From: Lutibacter litoralis | Lineage (GTDB): Bacteria > Bacteroidota > Bacteroidia > Flavobacteriales > Flavobacteriaceae | NCBI RefSeq assembly: GCF_014646675.1 | Contig: NZ_BMNS01000001.1 | Coordinates: 552,212-616,211, forward strand | Direction of reading: 5' to 3' | DNA length: 64,000 nucleotides | Shown: piece after piece, positions 45,514 through 52,713 of the stretch | Position numbering within the stretch: the first letter of the stretch is position 1 | Layout: every line of letters begins with the position of its first letter | Notes under the pieces: generated by a model | What the model was told of the DNA's origin: nothing | What the model saw: the letters and a program-made list of their open reading frames with translations, nothing else | Databases searched by the model: none | Program-made: the position numbers and the translations under genes

Positions 45514-46434
45514 TTGGAAAATAAAAATTATAAAGCACATCTGGCATTACTTGGAGCAAATTTAATTTACGGAGCAAATTTTTTAATTGCTAAAGGTTTA
45601 ATGCCAAATTATTTTAAACCATCTGGTTTAGTGTTGTTAAGAGTTTTTGCTGCCGGAATGTTGTTTTGGATAGTAAAGCAATTTATAAAAGAAAAAATTG
45701 AAAAGAAAGATTTAATACTTCTAGCATTTTGTGGTTTATTCGGAATTTCAATTAATATGTTGTTCTTTTTTCATGGGCTGAGTTTAACTTCTCCTATTGA
45801 TGCTTCTATAATTATGACAACTACACCAGTAATTGTTTTAGTTTTAAGCGCTCTTATTTTAAAAGAAAGAATTACTATTAATAAGTATTTGGGAATTATA
45901 ATTGGTGGAATTGGTGCTATTCTTCTAATTTTATATGGTAAAACTGCAGAAGGAACTAGTTCTTTTTCAGGAAATCTATTGGTATTCTTTAATGCATGTT
46001 CTTATGGCTTGTATTTGGTTTTAGTAAAACCATTAATGAAAAAATACAAAGCAATAACTGTAATAAGTTGGGTGTTTTTATTTGGATTTATTTTTATAAT
46101 TCCATTTGGAGTTAAAGATTTATTTACAACAGATTTTAGCATTTTTACAACCAATACATATCTTGCTTTAGCTTTTGTAATTATTGGTACTACTTTTTTA
46201 ACTTACTTATTTAATATTTATGCGTTAAGTCACGTACCGCCTTCTGTTAATGGAAGTTATATTTATTTGCAACCGGTGCTTAGTTTTATAATTGTAAGTG
46301 TTTATGCTTATCTAATGGATCATAAAGAATACGCTCAAGACATAAATTTAGTGAAAATTTTAAGTTGTTTTTTGGTAATTTTAGGTGTTTATATGATTAG
46401 TAAAAAGCCTAAAAAAGGGTTGCCGAAACCCTAA
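45514..46434 (+). CDS. EamA-family (DMT superfamily) transporter
   Basis: A 306-residue inner-membrane protein with ten helices in two EamA repeats (about 8-140 and 150-295), as in RhaT/YdcZ-type drug and metabolite exporters. The first repeat contains NLIYGANFLIAKGL and TTTPVIVLVLSALILKERIT, the second YIYLQPVLSFIIVSVYAY, the conserved pro-containing helix ends. The start is TTG (45514), preserving the conserved N terminus; no ATG fits. Substrate unknown; family members often export amino acids or metabolites. Confidence 0.88.
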   Translation: MENKNYKAHLALLGANLIYGANFLIAKGLMPNYFKPSGLVLLRVFAAGMLFWIVKQFIKEKIEKKDLILLAFCGLFGISINMLFFFHGLSLTSPIDASIIMTTTPVIVLVLSALILKERITINKYLGIIIGGIGAILLILYGKTAEGTSSFSGNLLVFFNACSYGLYLVLVKPLMKKYKAITVISWVFLFGFIFIIPFGVKDLFTTDFSIFTTNTYLALAFVIIGTTFLTYLFNIYALSHVPPSVNGSYIYLQPVLSFIIVSVYAYLMDHKEYAQDINLVKILSCFLVILGVYMISKKPKKGLPKP

Positions 46435-46551
46435 TTAAAATCTTAATTGTATTAATTAATTCTAGCTTCTTTTTCTGTGGAAGTAAGGTATAATGAATTC
46501 ATTCATTGGTATTGCTAATTCTTTCCCCAGCCTTACAATTGACTGCTTATT

Positions 46552-48855
46552 TTAGATTGAGTTCAACTTTACACCAATAAAAACTGTTCTTGGCGCTCCG
46601 GGACCATAAATATAATTGCTGTCTCTATTTTTTCCCGAATCAAAATCTTCCTGATATTCATTTAAAACATTTTTTACTCCTCCAAACAACTCAAAACTAG
46701 TATCTAATTCATTTAAATTAAAAGTATAACCAGTTTTAAAACTTAGCTCTGTAAACGTTGGAGATTTTAAATAAGCATCTGCTAATTGCTCAGGTGCTCC
46801 AGCTAAATGCACTAAATCCATTGCACCCGTATACACTAAATTAACCGATGTTTTAAATTTTTTGTTTGGTGTTATTGATAGAGTTGCAAAACCATAAACA
46901 TCAGGACTTCTTAAAAAATTTCGTGTTGGTGCTAGGGCATCAGAATAGCTTACGGCAGTATCATAAGTACTAGACTGTATTGTTAAACCTGTTTCTAACT
47001 GAATTCTCTTATCATAATTTGCTCTCAACTCCAAAGTAACTCCTTTTACAGTAGCACCATCACCATTTCTTTTTTCAAATAATTCACCCAAATCATCTTC
47101 TCCTAAAGGATGTTGGTAAAAAGCATCTTTTAAATAGGTATAAAACCCTTCTAAAGTAAATCCGCTTATAAATTTTTCTAAAGCTTTATCATAATTAACA
47201 GATCCACTAATGCTAGTAGATCTTTCTTCTTTTAAATCTGGTGACAATGAAATTCTAGACACACCACCACCTGCAAAGGCAATATGTAAATCGGCATCAA
47301 ATGCTTGTGGAGCTCTAAAACCAGTTCCCCATGTCAACCTAAACTGAGTACTTTCTTTCATTTTATATAAAAATGATGCTCTAGGATTAAAAATAAACTT
47401 ATTTAACAAATTATGCTTATCAGCCCTAACCCCAGTTAATAAATTTATTGAAGGTGTAATTTCCCAATCACTTTGAAAAAACACACCTAAATTGGTTGTC
47501 TTCTGATTTATTAAATAATTATACGCTTCAATTTCATCATAAACTTTATCTACAACATATTCAGTTCCTGTGGTTATTACATTTACACCTTTTATAAATT
47601 TTTCTAAACGATGATTTAGTTGCATTCCACCCTGAACAGTTGAAACTTCAGATATTCCATAAGGCGGATTTTCTATATGGTTTTGAATGTCTTCATCACT
47701 ATCAGGAAAAATTCCGGTATAATGATCTCTAGCTGTTTTTTGTCCAGAAAAATAAGAGATAAAAGAACTATTATCATTGTTGAAATTGATTTGATAATCC
47801 AAGCTTCCAATAAAAACATCGTGTATACGTTCTTCAGATTGTAAAGTTAAATAAGGTTCTTTATCAACCATTTCTCCTCCATATCTATACTCGTTCATAC
47901 TACTTAAACTCAACTCAATTTTCTGATTCTCTGTTGGAAGAAAAAATAAATTCACTCCAAATGAATTGTTTTTCAATTTTGGTAATTCAGAAAAATTATC
48001 TCCATTATTATCGTAATAATCTCGTTCTCTTTTACTCACAAAAAAAGTTGCCCCTGCATTTCCTTTATGGGTTAAAATAGTTCCGTTACCATTAAAAATA
48101 TTATCCGAAGTTCCTTTGTCAATATTCTGATAAGTATATTCTAAATTATAACCACTTTCTTTGGGTATTTTAGTAATTACATTCACTGTTCCTCCAATGG
48201 CACTTGAGCCGTATAAGGCCGATCCTCCACCACGTACAACTTCAATTCGTTCAATCATATTTGCAGGAATTTGTTCCAAACCGTACAAACCTGTTAGCGG
48301 ACTAAAAACGGGTCTTCCATTAATTAATATTTGAGAATAGCCACCTGTCAATCCATTCATTCTTAATTGGGTATAATTACAGGTTTGGCAATCAGTTTCA
48401 ACTCGTAAGCCAGGTTGAAATTTCAATCCTTCCGATAAATTACAAGCCTGCACATTGGTTAACATATTACTATCAATTATACCAACAATTACTGGAGAAT
48501 CTGTTCGTCTCTTAAACGTTTTTGTACCGGTAACAACTACCTGATCCAATCCAAAAACATCTTCTTCTAATTCAAAATTTAATATTTTTTCTTCATGTTT
48601 TTTAAGTTTAATTCTAACTTCTTTTGATTTGTATCCAACTGCACTTACAACCACTACAAAATTTCCAGCTTCAACTTCAAATGAGTAGGTCCCATTTCTA
48701 TCTGTTGAAGTTCCAATTTTCGTATTTTTCATATAAATGGATGCCCCTAGAATTGTTTCAGATCCGCTGCTTACAATTCCTTTTATTATGCCATTTTCAT
48801 TTGCCTGAGTTAATTGTGTTAGTAGCACAATTACCATAAAGATTAATTTATTCAC
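46552..48855 (-). CDS. TonB-dependent receptor, probably metal-linked
   Basis: A TonB-dependent outer-membrane receptor of about 767 residues. The signal peptide and N-terminal carboxypeptidase-like domain (about 20-95) precede the plug (LSEGLKFQPGLRVETDCQTCNYTQLRMNGL, GGGSALYGSSAIGGTVNVITK) and the barrel, which ends FIGVKLNSI. The plug has two close cysteines (C156, C159) and another at C138, which might bind metal. The TTG start at 48876 lies in the -7 box, so GTG 48855 (VNKLIFMVIVLL) is preferred. It is divergent from a DtxR-type regulator and a ZIP transporter across a DtxR-like box, so the ligand is probably a metal or metal complex. Identity of the metal is not determined. Confidence 0.88.
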   Translation of the reverse strand: MNKLIFMVIVLLTQLTQANENGIIKGIVSSGSETILGASIYMKNTKIGTSTDRNGTYSFEVEAGNFVVVVSAVGYKSKEVRIKLKKHEEKILNFELEEDVFGLDQVVVTGTKTFKRRTDSPVIVGIIDSNMLTNVQACNLSEGLKFQPGLRVETDCQTCNYTQLRMNGLTGGYSQILINGRPVFSPLTGLYGLEQIPANMIERIEVVRGGGSALYGSSAIGGTVNVITKIPKESGYNLEYTYQNIDKGTSDNIFNGNGTILTHKGNAGATFFVSKRERDYYDNNGDNFSELPKLKNNSFGVNLFFLPTENQKIELSLSSMNEYRYGGEMVDKEPYLTLQSEERIHDVFIGSLDYQINFNNDNSSFISYFSGQKTARDHYTGIFPDSDEDIQNHIENPPYGISEVSTVQGGMQLNHRLEKFIKGVNVITTGTEYVVDKVYDEIEAYNYLINQKTTNLGVFFQSDWEITPSINLLTGVRADKHNLLNKFIFNPRASFLYKMKESTQFRLTWGTGFRAPQAFDADLHIAFAGGGVSRISLSPDLKEERSTSISGSVNYDKALEKFISGFTLEGFYTYLKDAFYQHPLGEDDLGELFEKRNGDGATVKGVTLELRANYDKRIQLETGLTIQSSTYDTAVSYSDALAPTRNFLRSPDVYGFATLSITPNKKFKTSVNLVYTGAMDLVHLAGAPEQLADAYLKSPTFTELSFKTGYTFNLNELDTSFELFGGVKNVLNEYQEDFDSGKNRDSNYIYGPGAPRTVFIGVKLNSI

Positions 48856-48873
48856 TTGTTTTTGATTTTTACG

Positions 48874-48881
48874 CAAAGTTA
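48874..48881 (-). promoter_or_regulatory. Promoter -7 element (TAACTTTG) of the TonB receptor
   Basis: A perfect TAnnTTTG on the minus strand that includes the TTG at 48876. It lies 18 bases before the chosen GTG start and directly beside the DtxR-like box. Confidence 0.5.
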
Positions 48882-48891
48882 AACATAATTA

Positions 48892-48905
48892 TTAGATTAG
48901 TCTAA
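48892..48905. promoter_or_regulatory. DtxR/IdeR-like operator between TonB receptor and DtxR-type regulator genes
   Basis: TTAGATTAGTCTAA has arms TTAGA and TCTAA around TTAG and matches 12 of the first 14 bases of the IdeR consensus TTAGGTTAGGCTAA. It sits between the two divergent -7 boxes, where a bound repressor would block both. Confidence 0.5.
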
Positions 48906-48930
48906 ATTTTTATTTTAACCAATAAAAATG

Positions 48931-48938
48931 TATATTTG
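48931..48938 (+). promoter_or_regulatory. Promoter -7 element (TATATTTG) of the DtxR-type regulator
   Basis: A perfect TAnnTTTG only six bases before the ATG at 48945; the TTG at 48936 used by a longer frame is within it. Suggests a leaderless message. Confidence 0.55.
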
Positions 48939-48944
48939 TACCTT

Positions 48945-49610
48945 ATGGAAATTCAACTTACTCAAACCGAAGAAAATTACCTAAAATCTATCTATAGTTT
49001 AGAACTTTCAAGTTCTAAGAATGTGAGTACTACTTTATTGGCTAAGAAGATGAAAACAAAAGCATCTTCAGTAACCGATATGATTAAAAAATTAGCGGAT
49101 AAAGATTTTGTAGATTATAAGAAATACAGGGGGGTTTCACTTACAAAAGGCGGTAATACTATTGCGGTAAAAATTGTAAGAAAACATAGATTATGGGAAG
49201 TTTTTTTAGTGAATAAGTTAGAGTATAGTTGGGATGAAGTTCATGAGATCGCAGAACAGTTAGAACACATTAAATCGGATACTTTAATCGATAAACTTGA
49301 AGAATTTTTAGAATTTCCAACACACGATCCTCATGGAGATCCTATTCCAGATAAAGAGGGGAATATTGAACATCATAAAAATATAATGCTTTCTTCTGTT
49401 AAAGTTGAAAATTCATGTAAAATAATCGGTGTAAAAGACTCTTCTTCAGAATTTTTAAAATATTTAGATTCAAAAAATATTCATTTAGGAAGCATAGTAA
49501 AAGTAATTTCAAAAGAAGTATTTGATAATTCAATTACTATAGAAATTAATAAACAATTATTATCAATATCACACCAAATATCAAAAAATTTATTTGTTAA
49601 AATATTATAG
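48945..49610 (+). CDS. DtxR/MntR-family metal-dependent transcriptional regulator
   Basis: A 221-residue metal-responsive repressor. The N-terminal winged helix (TQTEENYLKSIYSLE ... LAKKMKTKASSVTDMIKKLADKDFVDYKKYRGVSLT) is followed by the dimerisation and metal-binding domain (VKIVRKHRLWEVFLVNKLEYSWDEVHEIAEQLEHI, PTHDPHGDPIPDKEG) and a C-terminal FeoA/SH3-like domain (about 148-220). The His and Glu ligands of the family (HRLWE, EHI, HDPHGDPI) are present. DtxR responds to Fe2+, MntR to Mn2+; the sequence alone does not decide. It stands four bases before the ZIP gene and divergent from a TonB receptor, consistent with controlling both and itself. Confidence 0.92.
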   Translation: MEIQLTQTEENYLKSIYSLELSSSKNVSTTLLAKKMKTKASSVTDMIKKLADKDFVDYKKYRGVSLTKGGNTIAVKIVRKHRLWEVFLVNKLEYSWDEVHEIAEQLEHIKSDTLIDKLEEFLEFPTHDPHGDPIPDKEGNIEHHKNIMLSSVKVENSCKIIGVKDSSSEFLKYLDSKNIHLGSIVKVISKEVFDNSITIEINKQLLSISHQISKNLFVKIL

Positions 49611-49613
49611 AGA

Positions 49614-50435
49614 ATGGAACAAATTATTAGTTATTTTGAAAGCATTAATCCCATATTAGCAGCTTTGTATGCAACACTTTTCACTTGGGGTTTAACAGCT
49701 TTAGGAGCTTCATTAGTGTTCTTTTTTAAAGGATATAACAGAGCTGTATTTGACGGAATGTTAGGGTTTACTGGTGGTGTAATGGTAGCTGCAAGTTTTT
49801 GGAGCTTACTAGCTCCTGGAATTGAAATGAGTCCTGGTGAAGGTTTTGTAAAAGTGATTCCTGCTGTTGTAGGCTTTGGGTTAGGAGCATTATTTTTATT
49901 TGGTTTAGACAAAGTACTACCACATTTACACGTAAACTTTAAAGAATCTGAAAAAGAAGGTGTTAAAACGCCTTGGCATAAAACCACCTTATTAGTATTG
50001 GCAATTACACTACATAATATTCCAGAAGGTTTGGCTGTTGGTGTATTATTTGGTGGTGTGGCGGCTGGTTTTGATGGAGCAACAATTGGTGGAGCGGTGG
50101 CATTGGCAATTGGTATTGGTTTGCAAAATTTTCCTGAAGGATTTGCGGTTTCTATGCCAATTAGAAGGCAAGGAGCAAGTAGATGGAAAAGTTTTATGTA
50201 TGGACAATCTTCTGCTATTGTAGAACCTATTGCTGCGGTTATTGGTGCTTGGGCTGTAATGACATTTCAACCAATATTACCTTATGCGCTTTCTTTTGCT
50301 GCAGGTGCTATGATTTTTGTGGTTGTGGAAGAAGTAATTCCAGAAACGCAACGCGATAAATATACAGATATAGCGACTCTTGGTTTTATTGGAGGTTTTA
50401 TTGTTATGATGACTTTAGATGTTGGTTTAGGGTAA
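49614..50435 (+). CDS. ZIP-family metal transporter (GufA-like)
   Basis: A 273-residue inner-membrane divalent-metal importer with about eight helices. The metal-binding helix IV motif is HNIPEG (residues about 134-139) and helix V carries QNFPEG, the usual ZIP pair with an initial Gln in place of His. An acidic/His-poor loop joins helices III and IV (FKESEKEGVKTP). GufA-type ZIPs take up Zn2+, Fe2+ or Mn2+. It is four bases after the DtxR/MntR regulator and certainly in its operon, so Fe or Mn is more likely than Zn here. Confidence 0.92.
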   Translation: MEQIISYFESINPILAALYATLFTWGLTALGASLVFFFKGYNRAVFDGMLGFTGGVMVAASFWSLLAPGIEMSPGEGFVKVIPAVVGFGLGALFLFGLDKVLPHLHVNFKESEKEGVKTPWHKTTLLVLAITLHNIPEGLAVGVLFGGVAAGFDGATIGGAVALAIGIGLQNFPEGFAVSMPIRRQGASRWKSFMYGQSSAIVEPIAAVIGAWAVMTFQPILPYALSFAAGAMIFVVVEEVIPETQRDKYTDIATLGFIGGFIVMMTLDVGLG

Positions 50436-50553
50436 AATTTTAACTTAAAACTCTAATTCCTGTTTCGTTTTTTCATAATTCAAAGTTAAATTACTCAACT
50501 CTAAATCTCGCAACTTAATGTCTAGTCTAATATAGGAAGTCTACATAAGGAGC

Positions 50554-50913
50554 CTACCAAATTTCTGTTGTAGAGGCTGCAGGGTTGTCTAAGTTAACAT
50601 TTAGCTCAGTGTAGGAAGCTGAATTTGTCGCAGCCATATTTGCTCCAGTTATTTCATAAGTGCCCGTTCCTCTATATCCGAATAGTTTAATTGCAAAAGC
50701 TTTTCCATTATTATTTAATGTAATAATTATTAAATTTTCTCCAGGCCTAGCATCTGCAACATTTGCTGAAGATGAAATTTTCATAGATTTATATGATGTG
50801 TCGTCAACTTTGGCTTTTAAAGTTCCCGAAGAGGTGCTTCCATATCCTCCTTCATCATCACTTTTTGAGCAAGATGAAAATTGAACTAATAACAAAGACA
50901 TTGTTAATGCCAT
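50554..50913 (-). pseudogene. Decayed small lipoprotein gene (DUF6252-like)
   Basis: The open frame of 119 codons has a lipoprotein signal (ALTMSLLLVQFSSC, Cys15) and a beta-rich mature part (AFAIKLFGYRGTGTYEI), similar to small Flavobacteriia lipoproteins I associate with DUF6252. Both ends look broken. Upstream, ATG AAG ACT is followed by TAA; one added base would give the natural start MKTLKKI joined to IMALTMS. Downstream, after EIW the stop TAG is followed in frame by APYVDFLY and another stop, as though a CAG codon had become TAG. The residual ATG gives a signal peptide with no N-terminal positive charge. A short functional protein cannot be fully excluded. Confidence 0.5.
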
Positions 50914-51044
50914 AATTTTTTTTAAGTCTTCATAATATGTTAATATTAAAGGTTAGTTCTTCAAAAGTCACATTTTTTTAAACTTTAATCAATATAGCTA
51001 ATGACGTAGGTTTTTATAGATGTTAATATTATATTAAAATTATT

Positions 51045-51084
51045 TTTTTAGTTCGTTTGTTTCCGAACTAAAAATGTATATTTG
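51045..51084 (+). promoter_or_regulatory. Promoter with 11-bp inverted-repeat operator for the GbsR regulator and efflux operon
   Basis: Arms TTTTTAGTTCG (51045-51055) and CGAACTAAAAA (51064-51074) form a perfect inverted repeat with an 8-base spacer. The spacer contains TTTG (51056-51059) and a perfect -7 TATATTTG follows at 51077-51084, 17 bases on. The regulator ATG is at 51102. Probably the autoregulatory site of the efflux operon. Confidence 0.65.
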
Positions 51085-51101
51085 CCAAAAATTTTTTTAC
51101 A

Positions 51102-51629
51102 ATGGAAAAAAAGGAACAATTAGTAAAAGAAAAATTAGCTTTAGTAGAAGAGCTTGGAATTCATTTTGAGTGTAATGATAATTTACCTCCTTTAGCTTCT
51201 AGAATTATAGTTTATCTAATTTTAAATGGAGTTGAGGGAGCAACTTTTGAGGAACTTGTAGAGAAATTAGAAGCAAGTAAAAGCTCAATTTCTACAAATT
51301 TGCAGCTATTACAATCAATAAATAGAATTACTTATTTTACAAAGAGTGGTGATAGAAAACGACATTTTAGAATATCTCCAAATTATATGATATCTAGAAT
51401 GGATGAGAAAATTTCTTTATGGGAAGAAGAAAAAAACAATCACCAGAAAATATATAATTACAAGGAAAAAATGTTACAAGTAAACAATGCATATCACGAA
51501 AATCACTTAAGTCTCCAATTTAACATGCAGATTATAGAATTTATTAACAAGATGATAAATAATTTAACAGAACTAAAGCAAAATCTATTAACGATAATAA
51601 ACAAAGAAGAAAATGAAAAAAATATTTAA
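51102..51629 (+). CDS. GbsR/MarR-family transcriptional regulator
   Basis: A 175-residue dimeric winged-helix repressor of the GbsR branch of MarR. The DNA-binding core is LPPLASRIIVYLILNGVEGATFEELVEKLEASKSSISTNLQLLQ with a wing ITYFTKSGDRKRHFRI, followed by a long coiled dimerisation helix (EEEKNNHQKIYNYKEKMLQ). It overlaps the adaptor gene by 17 bases and heads an RND efflux operon, a position typical for drug- or stress-responsive repressors in Flavobacteriia. An inverted repeat over its promoter supports autoregulation. Inducer unknown. Confidence 0.88.
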   Translation: MEKKEQLVKEKLALVEELGIHFECNDNLPPLASRIIVYLILNGVEGATFEELVEKLEASKSSISTNLQLLQSINRITYFTKSGDRKRHFRISPNYMISRMDEKISLWEEEKNNHQKIYNYKEKMLQVNNAYHENHLSLQFNMQIIEFINKMINNLTELKQNLLTIINKEENEKNI

Positions 51630-52689
51630 ATATACAATAGCAACGTTGTCTGTTGTTTTTTTTATAAGCTGTAAAGACAATAAACCTCAACAACAGCAGG
51701 CAAGAGGTCCAATACCTTTTGCTGTAAAAGCGGTAGAAATAGAAGACGCTGTTGTAAATCAAGAGTATTCAGTTAATTTAGAAGGACAACAAAATGTAGA
51801 AATAAGGCCAAAAGTAAATGGTTTTATTCAAAAAATTTATGTGGATGAAGGTCAGTTAGTTAAAAAAGGACAACTTCTTTTTAAATTAGAAACACAATCG
51901 TTAAGCCAAGATGCTGCAGCTGCAAAAGCCAGAATTAATGTTGCTCAAGTAGAAGTTGATCGTTTAATTCCATTAGTAGAAAGAAATATAATAAGTAAGG
52001 TACAGTTAGAAACAGCGAAAGCCAATTTAACACAAGCCAAAAGTAATTATAGTAGTATAATTGCTACTATTAATTATGCAACCATTACAAGTCCTGTTAA
52101 TGGTGTTATAGGAGGTCTACCTTATAGAGAAGGGAGTCTTGTTGGTAGTACAATTGCAGCCCCTTTAACTACAGTATCTGATACAAAAAAGGTTAGAGCT
52201 TATTTTTCAATGAATGAAAAAGAACTTTTGAATTTTAGTAGAACATTTACGGGGCAAACTATGCAAGAAAAAATAAATAAGATACCTGAAGTTTCTCTTG
52301 TTTTAATTGATGATTCTAATTACCAGCATAAGGGAAAAATTGAAACTATTAGTGGTTTAATTAACCAACGAACAGGAAGTACAGAGTGTAGAGCTATTTT
52401 TTCAAATCCTGAAGGTGTTTTAAGAAGCGGAGGTAGTGGTACTATTAAAATTCCATTTATAGAAAAAAATATTATTCTGATTCCACAAATTGCTGTTTTT
52501 GAAATACAAGGAAAATATCATGTATATGTTGTAGGAGATAACAATAAGGTAAGTTCAAGAGTTGTTGAAGTTAAAGGAACTTCAGAATTAAATTACATAG
52601 TTTCTAGTGGTTTAAAAGAAGGTGAGTTAGTTGTAATTGAGGGTGTTTCAAAATTAGCTCAAGGTCAAGAAATTTCTCCTAAAAAATAA
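51613..52689 (+). CDS. RND efflux periplasmic adaptor (HlyD/AcrA family lipoprotein)
   Basis: A 358-residue membrane-fusion protein bridging the inner-membrane pump and outer-membrane channel. Lipobox signal MKKIFKYTIATLSVVFFISC (Cys20), barrel-sandwich/lipoyl half (VEIRPKVNGFIQKIYVDEGQLVKKGQLLFKLE), a helical hairpin (about 95-140), a second lipoyl half (TITSPVNGVIGGLPYREGSLVG) and membrane-proximal beta domain (VYVVGDNNKVSSRVVEV). It begins inside the regulator gene (17-base overlap) and precedes the pump gene by 24 bases. Confidence 0.93.
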   Translation: MKKIFKYTIATLSVVFFISCKDNKPQQQQARGPIPFAVKAVEIEDAVVNQEYSVNLEGQQNVEIRPKVNGFIQKIYVDEGQLVKKGQLLFKLETQSLSQDAAAAKARINVAQVEVDRLIPLVERNIISKVQLETAKANLTQAKSNYSSIIATINYATITSPVNGVIGGLPYREGSLVGSTIAAPLTTVSDTKKVRAYFSMNEKELLNFSRTFTGQTMQEKINKIPEVSLVLIDDSNYQHKGKIETISGLINQRTGSTECRAIFSNPEGVLRSGGSGTIKIPFIEKNIILIPQIAVFEIQGKYHVYVVGDNNKVSSRVVEVKGTSELNYIVSSGLKEGELVVIEGVSKLAQGQEISPKK

Positions 52690-52713
52690 TAAGATACCAA
52701 TAAAGTTTAAATT

